Assembly: GCA_963978905.1 (NCBI GenBank)
Contig: OZ022256.1
Location: forward strand, 30,777,426-30,841,425
DNA from: Trichostrongylus colubriformis
Lineage: Eukaryota; Nematoda; Chromadorea; Rhabditida; Trichostrongylidae
Direction of reading: 5' to 3'
DNA length: 64,000 nucleotides
Shown here: piece after piece, positions 31,832 through 41,935 of the stretch
How positions within the stretch are numbered: the first letter of the stretch is position 1
How the letters are laid out: each line of letters starts with the position of its first letter
The notes under the pieces: generated by a model
Seen by the model: only the letters and a program-made list of their open reading frames with translations
Database searches by the model: none
Told to the model about the DNA's origin: nothing
Program-made: the position numbers and the translations under genes

Positions 31832-33035
31832 CTAGCTTTCACTAGCATGGTAGTACAGTATACCGCTGATTCCTACCGTAACGTTTTTGCCGCCACAGAT
31901 GGTGTAGCAGTGCGAAGAAACTACGGCTCTATCGAGTGTTATCTTAATCATTGATTTTTTATTTGCGGGGCTACATTCGACGGAACATATGTGAAGCGCG
32001 AAGACAATCGTTGTCCAAGATGGAACTGTGCTATAGTATGCAATACTGATTTGGCTTTCTTGATGACAACTATAGCAACTTTCAAACATTCCTGCTTGGA
32101 TTGTGCATGTTTAGACGGGCTCCTTCGAAGCGCTGTTGCGAGGTTATCACTATTGCTGTCTCGCTTTGATCCGTCTCAGCTTTATTCGTGTACGCTTCTC
32201 TCAAAATTGAAGCATATGGTGTTGATACGGGAAGAGGATACTGTGGATTTCGCGGTATAGCCGATAGTTCGTTGTGTGGACAGCGGCAGTTAGGAGTAAC
32301 CCCGCTATCGCAAAAATGCATGTTACGACAGTATGAGGAGTTCTGCTCTGCTTTTTGCTTTGAGTCGCATTGGATCGGAAAAACGAAGCTATCGGGTATT
32401 GCAAAAGTCTCATTTTGGCTAAGCCCAAATTTCTGACTATGCGAGAACTGGGTGCTACTGATAGAATTCAGCAAGAGATTAAAATTATCTAACTGTTTGG
32501 AAGAGTACGGCAAGAGGGCGATTTTCTGTTGTTTTCTCTTTTTGTAAGCCTGCAGCGAAATCCCAAAGGTGACCAGTGGTTACCAGCCTGAGCATCTAAA
32601 GATTTTAAAAGAGCTCTGTGACACTGGCACATGTCTAACGCTATAGAAAGTGCATGCTCGAGCTGAGAAGGGACATATGCAATCTATCCCAGAGCATTGT
32701 ATTGAACATGCAGTGTATCCAGGGCTCGGCATGGGCTCGTTCAACTCCGGGACGATTTGATTTGGATTCAATGTCTCACAAGTGGTGTCAATACAGGAGC
32801 CTGGTCCCCGGCATCTTGATACCGACCGTATTGCGTGTTTTGTTTCTCTGGTCCAAAAGAGTGATTCTTCTGGCACTAGAAGCGTACTGACGCGCATCTG
32901 ACTTTTATGTACCCTACGGTGCTGTTTTCGTGACGTAGCAAAATGCAAAGGTGTTGCCTCTTTATTTAAACCCCCTTTTATAGATATGCCTGAGCTTTTC
33001 AGATCGAACATAGTCTTTATCATATATGCTTCCAT
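31832..33035 (-). pseudogene. Envelope-like remnant, phlebovirus G2 glycoprotein type, of a retroelement
   Basis: Three consecutive minus-strand frames (33035-32580, 32513-32082, 32089-31832) read in order as a Cys-rich glycoprotein. Landmarks are CRGPGSCIDTTCE and CSIQCSGIDCICPF in the first, CDSGVTPNCRCPHNEL in the second, and ESCYSCHQES, CSVECSP and CYTICGG in the third. This Cys pattern, with the CYSC then V-C-P then C-x2-C-G order, is that of the phlebovirus Gc/G2-like envelope proteins carried by some nematode BEL/Pao elements. Frame breaks and stops separate the pieces, and I see no complete N-terminal surface domain, so this is a relic. It follows a Gag/protease piece of the same orientation, and the pol between them is missing. 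Confidence 0.6.
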
Positions 33036-33257
33036 TCTTCGACTGTGGCTGTGTTACACAACTTACTGTCGCTTCCGTTCATGTTTGACTGTGCCGCTGT
33101 GTTTCCTCTACCAGGCCTGTTGGTAACTGGACGGGTGGGCTGTTTACCGGGATAAAAATGCCATAAAGATTTATTCCCACCCGTATTTGAGGAGCCTGGT
33201 GCTCGCCTCTCAGGTGCGTATTTGTCAATTGGATGGAATTTTATTTCATGAATTCTA

Positions 33258-34294
33258 TTGGGTCATTCCATAAGTAATGTCGTTCTTTTTCGAGCGTAAA
33301 TTTTTCTTATGAAATTACAAGTTTCCGGAGCATGTCATATATCGTTTGAAAGAGGTTTTCCTGCTCTACAAAATGGCATGTATGGTTTTTGAGTTTGTTA
33401 GAATGGGGCCGACATTTAGGCTGGCGAAGAGGTAGGTCCAGCCGACAAAAATTGACCAAACCGGCAATCAATTGAAACACTACATTTCAATTTAAGAAAA
33501 TCAACCAGTCATGTGTCGCGTACTTAGTCCTGACCTCTTCTACAATTTCCAATATTTAGTTGATCAAGAAGTCGTGTCGTTATTTTTCTAAAATCCTTTT
33601 TCCGAAAGCACCCACATTTATTCAAAATGAGATTTTTTCTTTCGAACTTCTTGTTTAGAGTTGTTTCATGAACCACTTCGAAGGACTTTTTCTGCTCTAT
33701 CGAAAACATCTTTCTAGTTCGTTTTGGCTGCGATTCAGATTGAGTTTTAATACCATGTGATAGGGGTCCAGATGACATTTTTCACAATTTATTTTTTCCA
33801 TGAGAAACTTAAGGAATCCAGTCAAAGGTATTTCCCCGTTCCTAGGCACCACCTGTTCTTAACATTTCACCACTCTTTCAACTGATTGATTGAGAGAATT
33901 TTCTTGCCTTGGTTCGAAGAGATTGTCTAAAATCACCGAGTTATATGACGGAAAATCTAAATGTGGAAAAAGAGCGGCGTCACTTTTCAAGCAACCGACT
34001 GGTGGGACTTACAGGAGAGGTCGGGGCTGAGTACGCAACACATGGTTGGTTAGTTTTCCTTTAGCAAAATATAGTGTTTTAATTGATTGCCGGTTTGACC
34101 AATTTTCGTTTGCTGGACCTACCTCTTCGCCGACCTGAATGTCGGCCCCATTCTGACATACTTAAAAACTAAAAATGCCATTTTGTAGAGCAGAGAATTT
34201 CCTTTCGAATGATATATAACATGCTGCAAAAACTTGTGACTTGTGGCAAAAATTTTTGCTTGAAAAAAACGACACTACTTATGGAATGACCCAA
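33258..34294. mobile_element. Tc1/mariner-superfamily element with ~225-bp terminal inverted repeats
   Basis: The ends TTGGGTCATTCCATAAGTAA and, read inward from the right, TTGGGTCATTCCATAAGTAG are flanked by TA on both sides (33256-33257, 34295-34296). Inverted similarity continues inward for over 200 bp (GGCCGACATT, GAGGTAGGTCCAGC and GGCAATCAATTGAAACACT against their inverses). The 1037-bp element has one basic minus-strand frame, 33524-33778, rich in Lys/Arg, with no recognisable catalytic motif, so it is probably non-autonomous. It has inserted between the Gag/protease and envelope remnants. Confidence 0.85.
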
Positions 34295-34398
34295 TATATC
34301 AGAGTCCATCAGGCGCACTGCGGGAAAACCTCCTTAAGCGTGTGCCTTGTTTGCATTGTCATCTTGAGCTCTCTACCGTGGGCTGTCAGGATTATAAG

Positions 34399-35259
34399 CT
34401 ATACATGGTGAGAGACGAAAGTTTCGGAGATATCACTTATACCGGATCTTGGGCAGCGCGAGGTATTCTGCAAATTTTTTTCAACTAAGCTCAAATGCGC
34501 GCCTGTGTCGAAGAAAAACAAGGCTCTTCCGTTTGAGTTTGTATTATTGTTCCATACGGACCCTTCGGCCGTCATCAACACTACCTGGTCTAGATCGGTA
34601 ACGGTGCTTTCGGTGCCACTAGGATCGCTGGTCATGGGTGAAAAAGCATTGATCGCTTTATAAGAGCGTACTTTGTCATGTTGCTGAGCGCTGTTAGTGT
34701 TCGTATTTGCACGTGTTTTAGCCGTCGGCTTGATTAGCTGTTGTCTCTCAGTGGTAGGGCTCTGCATCATCGTTTCCGATGTCTTTCGGAGGCACAGTGT
34801 AGTATCATGTAGTTTCGCACAGATAGTGCAGTTTGGTCTTGAACATTCACTTCTGCGGTGATCCTTAGAAACGCACTTTCAACATAAATTTTGCTCCATC
34901 GCCATTTTACGGCGTTCGCTGTGCTCGTGCACGGTTCGGCATTGGAAAGTCATGTGGCTGTTTCGACCACAGAAATAACAGATTTTACTTCTCCCAGGGA
35001 ACGCGCTGGGTTTCTGTGGCGGGCGTGTGGGACTCAGACTGTCTTCTTGTGATCTCATGCGTTGATTTATGTACTTGTATCGCGTAATTTTTGTCTCAGG
35101 ACGATCTAACGTTTCAACGATTGTGAACGATCCTACGTCTTTGTGTTCTTGTAGGAACTCTCCAAAGATGTGTTTAGGGATTCTCTGCAGAATGGCTTGA
35201 GTCCACATCGGGTCACGGGTTACTACGACGTTATAGCCCAGTGAAACCATTTCATTCAC
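34399..35259 (-). pseudogene. BEL/Pao Gag (zinc knuckles) and aspartic protease remnant
   Basis: The upper frame (35259-34879) gives Gag sequence, VTRDPMWTQAILQRIP and ITRYKYINQRMR, then the first zinc knuckle CYFCGRNSHMTFQC, and stops at QNLC. Further Cys/His codons follow in the interval. The lower frame (34770-34399) carries ALFFFDTGAHLSLV, the D-T-G active site of a Pao-type retroviral protease (DUF1758-like). The stop between frames and the absence of any downstream RT, RNase H or integrase mark it as a dead copy. It is distinct in sequence from the young element at 36.7-49.2 kb. Confidence 0.75.
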
Positions 35260-36722
35260 TGATGAACGTAACCCAACAAAAACCGTTTCTTATGATTCAA
35301 AACAGCACAGTAGAAAGAGGGAGTACATCTTCCGAATCCACCTGCGTCTCAGGGTAACTACATGGTAGCTATCTGTTCGCGATTAACGCCTGTCCGCTAT
35401 CTGAGGTCGCGTCATGTAGTTTTGCTACCCACCGGCTTGAGATCCTTCAGCAAGAGAGGGCCCCCCTGTGAATGAGATCCGTGGTCCACGAAGCCACGCG
35501 GCAAGCATAGCCAGAAGGCAACAGAATTCGTGTGCATTTCTAGTCTACACCATTATGGTATTCACGTCTGCAGTCTCTTTGGAGGTGGTCGAATTATTAC
35601 GATCAAGAGGCTGTATCAGATCTGTCTGCAAGTGGTTCTGAGCTGTGATCAAAGCATTCCATCAGCATCTCAAGCCATTGATTAGATCACGAGTACAAGC
35701 ACAGGTTGAGCGTATTCGAGATTACGGTGGCTGTGTTGTTGCTTTATGGAGAGCAAAAAGCGAACTTTTCAAAATATGGGCTGATAAGCGGGGTTCATTC
35801 CGCGATTTTTCCTGGCCAGATTAGCATATCACTTATAATCAAAGAATGAGTGATCGCAAACGCTTTAATAGACGTCATTATGCTTGGATATATCGAAGGT
35901 TGAAGAGGTGTTCCGGCACAGGGGATCGCGTATGACGATTGAAAAGATACAGGCGCGCCAACAGGAATGACGTCATTATGTTGCGCCGCGACCTATTCCA
36001 TGGGTAACTTTTTCGATCGAACAACAATGTTACGAATAACCATGAGCACTGGAAGAAACGAGGATGGAAAAACTGAGGAGACCTATGAGGAACGCGTGAA
36101 ATATTGGGCAAGAATAGAAAATAAAAAAAGAGCAATGACCCGTTAGTTGCGTTCTCGTCGTTTCGCATTGTTTGAACACAGGCTCGAGCTCGGGTGGTTC
36201 CTTCCGGAGCTGTCGTTCTCAATGCTAAGCCTATATCGAAATCCTTTGGATGGAGTTGTGGAGGTTTTTCAAATGCATCAGTTTTACTGTGTACGCGTGC
36301 TCCTCACCCACGTTGCAGATGAATTCAAGGGAAGTTCAATGCATATCAGCAGTTACCTGGGCTGAGACCATGAATGGGAGCCCCATAAAGGCGCCTCTTT
36401 CAGCTTTTCATAAGGCTTTCTCTCTTGTGTCTGAGATATAATCGTAAACTGTTGCCATGAACAATAACTATTGTCTTTGTTTTCCTCGTAGCTCTCTTTC
36501 CTTATGTTCAAGATTGCAGAAAACTCCGCAATCCAACTTGCTTCGGCCCGACTTCGGATTTGGGGGCGCAATGATGCGAGTAATGATTTTTCGAAATTTT
36601 CTTCAAAAAAGCCTTCAACCACGACAAAGATACACTCAAAATTTCTACTCAGATACCCATAACGCCAAATGTACGCAACAAGCGTCAATAGGAGCATCCG
36701 CACGGCAAGAGTCAATGACATT
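35260..36722. other. Spacer between the BEL relic and the LTR element
   Basis: No gene or element termini that I can support. ORFs at 35878-36222 (minus), 36353-36721 (minus) and 36457-36780 (plus) have no recognisable domain; the last runs into the LTR. The final five bases, CTGTT (36723-36727), are one half of the target-site duplication. Confidence 0.45.
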
Positions 36723-36727
36723 CTGTT

Positions 36728-37252
36728 TGTTGCAAACGGCGCCCCATGGGTGGCCCGCAGTAATTGCGGACCGCGCCTAACCTGTCCTCCCGGGGTCCTA
36801 ATGTTGAACTAGAAGGGGACCGGATACCCGAGCAGACCAGGCTGACGCCTGGGAACTTTCCCCATTAATCCCAAATCACACGACGACATTGATACTGCAT
36901 GACACTAACGCATACTGTGCAAGAAGGATCGAAGGAAAACCTCTCAAAGAATTTGGAAAGGAACCGAAGTTGGGACGATTCCTTAGCTGATTCTAAGGGC
37001 CTAAGCCCCGTGGTGCCGCCGCCGACCTCGTCAGAGAGGCCCGTGTGACTTGCAAGAGAATATAACGACGTGCCACACGCCTGTAGAGCCAGAGAGAAGA
37101 CTGCCCGGGGAAGTCCGTGATGGTGCCGCGGTGCGCACCCGTCGTTCGATATCGTACGATCACGGAATATGACCAACGTGGAGCCGCGGCGGTCAAACCC
37201 ACGGGAGCCCGTGCGCCACAGGAACGAAGGAGCGATCCTCGCTTTCGCGACA
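36728..37252 (-). repeat. 3' LTR (left copy), 525 bp with 140-bp deletion relative to the other LTR
   Basis: It matches the right LTR from end to end except for three substitutions (near 37112, 37138 and 37155) and the absence of the segment found at about 48757-48896 in the right copy. The gap junction lies after AAAGGAAC at 36961. GGAAA occurs at both edges of the missing block, which suggests a microhomology deletion here rather than an insertion in the right LTR. Open frames inside the LTR (for example 36993-37253) occur in both copies and are not genes. Confidence 0.92.
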
Positions 37253-37262
37253 CTCCCGCCCC
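37253..37262 (-). promoter_or_regulatory. Polypurine tract (plus-strand primer) of the LTR element
   Basis: On the minus strand GGGGCGGGAG lies directly before the 3' LTR start TGTCGCG. It is purine-rich with a single C. Position and composition are as expected for second-strand priming in reverse transcription. Confidence 0.65.
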
Positions 37263-38169
37263 ATGTTCCCTAAGGCGTCAGCCCCAGACATAAGCCCCTT
37301 GTCTGGTAGCGTAGCACGGGCGGCTGCAGTAAGCTCGGCCGCAAAAGTAGGGAGCCGGCCAAATTGTGCACCCTGTCGTCAGACGGACTCTCGATAGGAA
37401 GGGTCCGATCACACCGCTAGGCTAACGAGCAATTGACCCAAATCTTACCCCCTTTTTCTAAGTGAACGTGTGACCCGGTGAGTAAATGAGTTAGTAACAA
37501 AGAGTAACAACAATTATTAAATGAACTACGACGAAGGCCAACAAAAACACAATTAACTGCTGAATTAAAGCATCAACGAGGCAAACAACAATAGCTGGCA
37601 ATGAATCAATGGGTTAGTAGAAGTGTTAGTAACGGCACCTCGAACCCGCCAGCTGGGTCGTCGCGCCGTGAGATGTCGTAATTGAACCGACGGCGGAAAC
37701 CGACAATACCAACGACAAACACCACGCACGGCTGGTAACGAAGGCGGCAAACTCTGAACTGAACAGTTAAAACAAGGCAAAGAGACAAAAAGCGAAAAGA
37801 ACTCAGGTAAGTGAGTCCTGTGGTGGAGTAGCTGTCGGCACGGATTGGCATGAAGAAACGCAACATAGGTAAGCGACAGAACCAGCAATTATCGAACCTG
37901 AACACTGAATGTAAAGCATTCAAGTAACTGCCACTTACCTGTGGTGGTCCTGGTCCTTCGAGGGTTGCTCTGCGCGACTGCTTCTCCTTGGGAAAATGCT
38001 GAACTACTGGACTAAAGATAACACAGGAACAATGCTGAACTATTGTACTATTGGAGGCTGTACGGGAACAATGCTGAACTATGGTATTAACGCGGACACG
38101 GAGGGTTTTCTGTATTAGATGATCGAGCTGTAAAGTTGGAGTAGGTGGACTAAGGATGGAAGGCACGTA
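37263..38169 (-). other. 3' non-coding region of the LTR element
   Basis: It lies between the stop codon of the accessory gene and the purine tract. A short motif ACAATGCTGAACTA-like is repeated near 37997, 38034 and 38073. A frame at 37606-38166 has no domain and contains these repeats; I do not call it a gene. Confidence 0.55.
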
Positions 38170-40741
38170 TTACCAGGTGTCAGTGCTTTCTGCGGGAGAG
38201 AACCCTCCCCTAGTTCCCTCCTCGGAGAGGGATCGGGTGCGTTCTCTCCTGGGACGCCCGGAGAGCCCGGAGGGACCCGGCTGGTCCGACTGCCTCTGCG
38301 TTCCGGAAGGGCCTGGTTGGTCGTCGTACCTTGCTGAACTAGAAGGGCGTGAGCGCTCGACATGCCCAGACGTCTCGAAGGGGCCCAGCTGATCGGCATA
38401 TTCTTCTCTCTCCCGGAACGGGCGCTCGTAACGTCGACGGGGAACAGCGCCCGGTGGAGGCGACCTGTATGTCCGGACACGAAGAAGGTCGTAGAAACGA
38501 TCGGGGGCCATGTCCATGTCCATGATTGCGAACTTGTTGTAGACGCAGAACGCCCTATGGTGGCCCTCCTCCTTGCATACCGAGCAAGGGTCCTTGCGTA
38601 TGCAAACTCCGTAGTGTTGTTTGAAGCAGTTACTGCAGGTCCCGTCTCTTTCGGCGATGAACGCTCGACTGCTGATGTAGGGGTGACGGTAGCAGTCCGA
38701 GGAGTAGTGGTCTCGCAGCCCGCAGAAAACACACCCTTCAACCTTGTCGCTGGGGGGTACCAGTCGGGTCGGAAAGGCCGACCACTGAGTTTGGGAAGGT
38801 GCTGTACTACGCGTCTCCCTGCGCTCTGAACTACGGCTCCGCGGTTGGCGCGAACGGCTGCGGCTTCTCTGCGCCCGCCGTGGGCTGCGACTCCGCGGTC
38901 TGCGTGATGGACTACGGCGTGACTTCGCTGGCGGAGGTCTTGTAGTGTCCCGGGGCGCGTTGTTTCCTTCGTGTTTCCTCTTGCCCAGCTGTATTCCTGA
39001 ACTAGATGCTTGCGCTGGCTGGGTGGGCAAGTCCGCCGGGCGCCTGGGTTGGGTGGACTCCTGTCCAGCCTCCGGCGCAACAGGGATCGTGTCACGCGGC
39101 CATGTACTAGGTGGCTGAACTTGGGGAATTGTAATACGAGGTATTTGTCTCTGGACTACTCGAGGTTGCTGTTGAGCCTGTTGACGTAGGGTCCTATCTA
39201 CGTCTGAGATGGCTAAATATTTCTCCGTCGTCCTGATCATGAGGGCCTCGGAGTAGTTTTCACGCCACCATCTCAGCGTCTGCATGTAGGACTCAGGTTC
39301 ATTGGGCCACATCTCGATCATGCCCGTCGCTGAATTCAGTCTGTAGTCCTCATCTTCCTGGGTCACTCTAAGTTTTTTGCGATTCATAAAGTGAACCATT
39401 TGATGAGCCTCTAAGACTCGGATCATGCGGTAGGCATGAGCGGACACGGCCGATGCATACTGAAATATTTCTGTAATAGTTTGTTCTGAAATATGAATAG
39501 TTGTAGAGTTGCTCTAAAGCAATCTAAACTAGGGCCCCACTGAAATAGACGTGGGATTGTGAGTACCTGAAGTATGTCTCTGTTTACTGAAATAGCGGTC
39601 AACTTGTGGTCAGTTCGTGGATCCAGCCCGTGAGGTGCATGAAACGGAAATCTAGTGGTTGTCTTCTCACGAGCAGGACCGCCAGGTTGTGGAACGACAC
39701 AGTAGTTTGCTGAAGTATCTCGAGCAGGGTCTGAAGGGTATGAACTATTCTTGCAGCTGCTTCGTAATCTGACGGTTTTGCTGGAATACTCTGTGGGTCT
39801 GGGATACTCATGTTTCGGATCTGGTCTCTTATGAGGTTGTTTGTAGTAATATAGTCGAAGACCGTTCTGAACTGGCGAGCTGTTAGCTCCTCTACCGTGT
39901 ATGGCTCGGCGTCGAATGTACTACCTGAAATAGACTGGGTCTTTGGAATAAGAGTGCCTGCGTGGGGATTGGGTCTGAGTGGGCCACCTGGTTGTCCCCG
40001 ATGACTTGTTCTTCGGCACTCTTCCAGGAATGCGACGACCGCTTGCATTCTTTCGGACCTCCTCTCTTGGCTCTGCGCTCTTCTTTCTCTTTCTCTTAGT
40101 ACTTCTGTCCCTCCAGCTACGATGTCCCTAATGGTGTAGGGTGCTGTAGTGAAGGTTGAAGAGGCAGCTGGAGCCTGAGTGGTGGGGGCCCATTCCGATG
40201 GGTCGACATCATGAACTAAAGACTTTTCCTGGATTACCGGCGAGGTATCCATCGCTTCTTCTTCTTCCTCGTCGTCTCTCTCCACACTAAGTGTTGCTAT
40301 TGCCGTGGAGATCTCCTTTCCTTCTTCTTTGTCGTCCTTCTTCTTCTCTTTTCCTTTCCCTGAACTACTTTGGTCCGGCCTCGCTGTTTCCGAGGGAGCC
40401 TCTGCTGTCATCTTCTCCGCCCAGGTTGGTTTTATTTGGGGCTGAACTAGTGGCGATGTTTGTTGAGGGCTCTGTTCTGTAGTATCACGAGGTGCTTGAG
40501 GGGCAGCTGTAGTACTAGCTGTGCTAGATGGCTGCCGCGGCACTTGAGCAGGTGTGATACTAATAGAACGAGGTGAAATACGAGAGGAAGACTGTGAACT
40601 ACGAGAACGATGCGAAGCATTTCTAGCCCTACCTCGACGTTCCCATTCACGCCTCGCGGGTGTTCCTCTCTTCGGCGGATAGTCTCGGCTGGACATATTT
40701 GACAATGAAGGCGTTTGCGCGCTGATAGCAATATCCAAGTT
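38170..40741 (-). CDS. Accessory post-pol gene: Arg/Ser-rich triple zinc-knuckle Gag-like protein (two exons, ~771 aa)
   Basis: Exon A runs from acceptor AACATTTCAG (first base 40741) through ATG at 40696 (MSSRDYPPKRG) to 39671; a donor CTC|GTGAGA follows. Exon B runs from 39459 (after AATATTTCAG) to TAA at 38170. Both junctions are phase 0 and the 211-nt intron carries stops. Exon A is Ser/Arg/Pro- and then Glu/Lys-rich, with a helical end. Exon B has a conserved-looking start (AHAYRMIRVLEAHQMVHFM), an RS-rich middle, and three knuckles CVFCGLRDHYSSDC, CSNCFKQHYGVC and CSVCKEEGHHRAFC. This arrangement mimics a nucleocapsid but is separate from the element's own Gag. Its position after integrase is where env normally sits, and the acceptor upstream of the ATG suggests a spliced subgenomic mRNA. 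The function is unknown; RNA binding is the likely activity. Confidence 0.7.
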
Positions 40742-41935
40742 CTGAAATGTTAGTGCAAACAGTAACTTAGTTAGTTGACGACGACGACGAGTGGCGGCGA
40801 TGGTTATAACATGGGTTAGTGATGACGAGTAAAGAAAGTTGACGACAGATGAGATTGTTAGTGTGTGTGAGTATATCACTATTGAAACGATACTTAAGCA
40901 AACGAATCTAGTCTAATTGTTAGAATATTACGGCGATTAATACATTAAAACGACTAATGAGGCGGGTTAGTGCAACACGTGATGAGGTGTTAAATTTAAC
41001 TACGATAATACATGATTTGTAGAAATCGATAATGGATTAGTGCAGGGTATAGTGACCATGAAATACATATACATGTACTATGCAAGTGATAGTTATGTGG
41101 GATAAGATACCGTTATGCGAAATCAAAATTTATCATTTTGTGCAGTAGAGTGTCTGATATCGTTAGAGTGAAGTGAGTGGGGTGAGCGGAATATGTTGAG
41201 CCAATGTGACGGTGAGAGAATGTTGTATTAAGAGGGGGGGGGGTGAAATATCAACGACTCCAAGGTAATACGCATGCATACGAACGAACAGCATTGAAAG
41301 AAGGAAAAAACGTCGCATGAAACCATCCTGTGGCGTCGCGCTGTGGCGAAAATGAGATTTTCGCATTTTGCCTTGTGCGCGTCGCTGCGTATCGGCGTTT
41401 GACCTACGCGTCGGGACCCTCGTCCCCTAGCTGCGTTGGGTACCTTTAGGATACGCCGGAATATCCGTGCGCGTGTACTACTTGGGGTCAGAGATGGAAG
41501 GACGGGGGAGTGTGGATTGGGTGAAATATGATGTTGCTTGTTTATTGGGGGGGGGGGGGTGATATTACAGTTGTATTCGTGTTTGCTTTATTGCATTATT
41601 CCAGAGGTAAGTCTTTCGGTCTTTTGTTTACTTTGGACTACTAGAGTTGTTGATGAAGTAATTTGTTGTTGAGTCGTGTGTGATGTTGAATTAAGTGTTT
41701 GGTAATGTTGCGATTTGTTGATGTTGTGTTTTCGTTTAGTGTTGATTCACAGGTAAGTATGTTAGTTCATTTATTTCGTTGTTGTTGATATGAGTGTTGA
41801 ATTATGCAACGTTGTATTTGTTATTTAGTTATGTTGTAATTTGTTGATGTTATATTCTTTGTTTTGTATTAGTGCAGGTGAGTGTTTTAGTTCATTTATT
41901 TTAGTGTTCCTTTGTTTGTGATGGTTTGGTGTGAA
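40742..41935 (-). other. Spacer between pol and the accessory gene
   Basis: Low-complexity, GT-rich on the plus strand. It contains G-runs at about 41229-41240 and 41549-41561 and a tandem repeat next to pol. No ORF with a domain. It may hold the intron or leader of the spliced accessory mRNA. Confidence 0.55.
41695..41935. repeat. Two-copy tandem repeat, ~126-bp period
   Basis: ATGTTGCGATTTGTTGATGT (from about 41704) and ATGTTGTAATTTGTTGATGT (from about 41829) start two units. Each ends with CAGGTAAGT or CAGGTGAGT followed by TTAGTTCATTTATTT. Confidence 0.65.

Noticed and set aside
36993..37253. 86-codon frame duplicated at 48925-49185
   Set aside because: Both lie inside the LTRs; conservation between them simply reflects recent LTR identity.
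37606..38166. 186-codon minus-strand frame between the accessory gene and 3' LTR
   Set aside because: Composed partly of short repeats (IVQHCS-like) and overlapping the accessory stop; no domain or start context supports a gene.
41549..41561. G-run as a central polypurine tract of the LTR element
   Set aside because: On the element's sense strand it is a C-run, the wrong polarity for a plus-strand primer.
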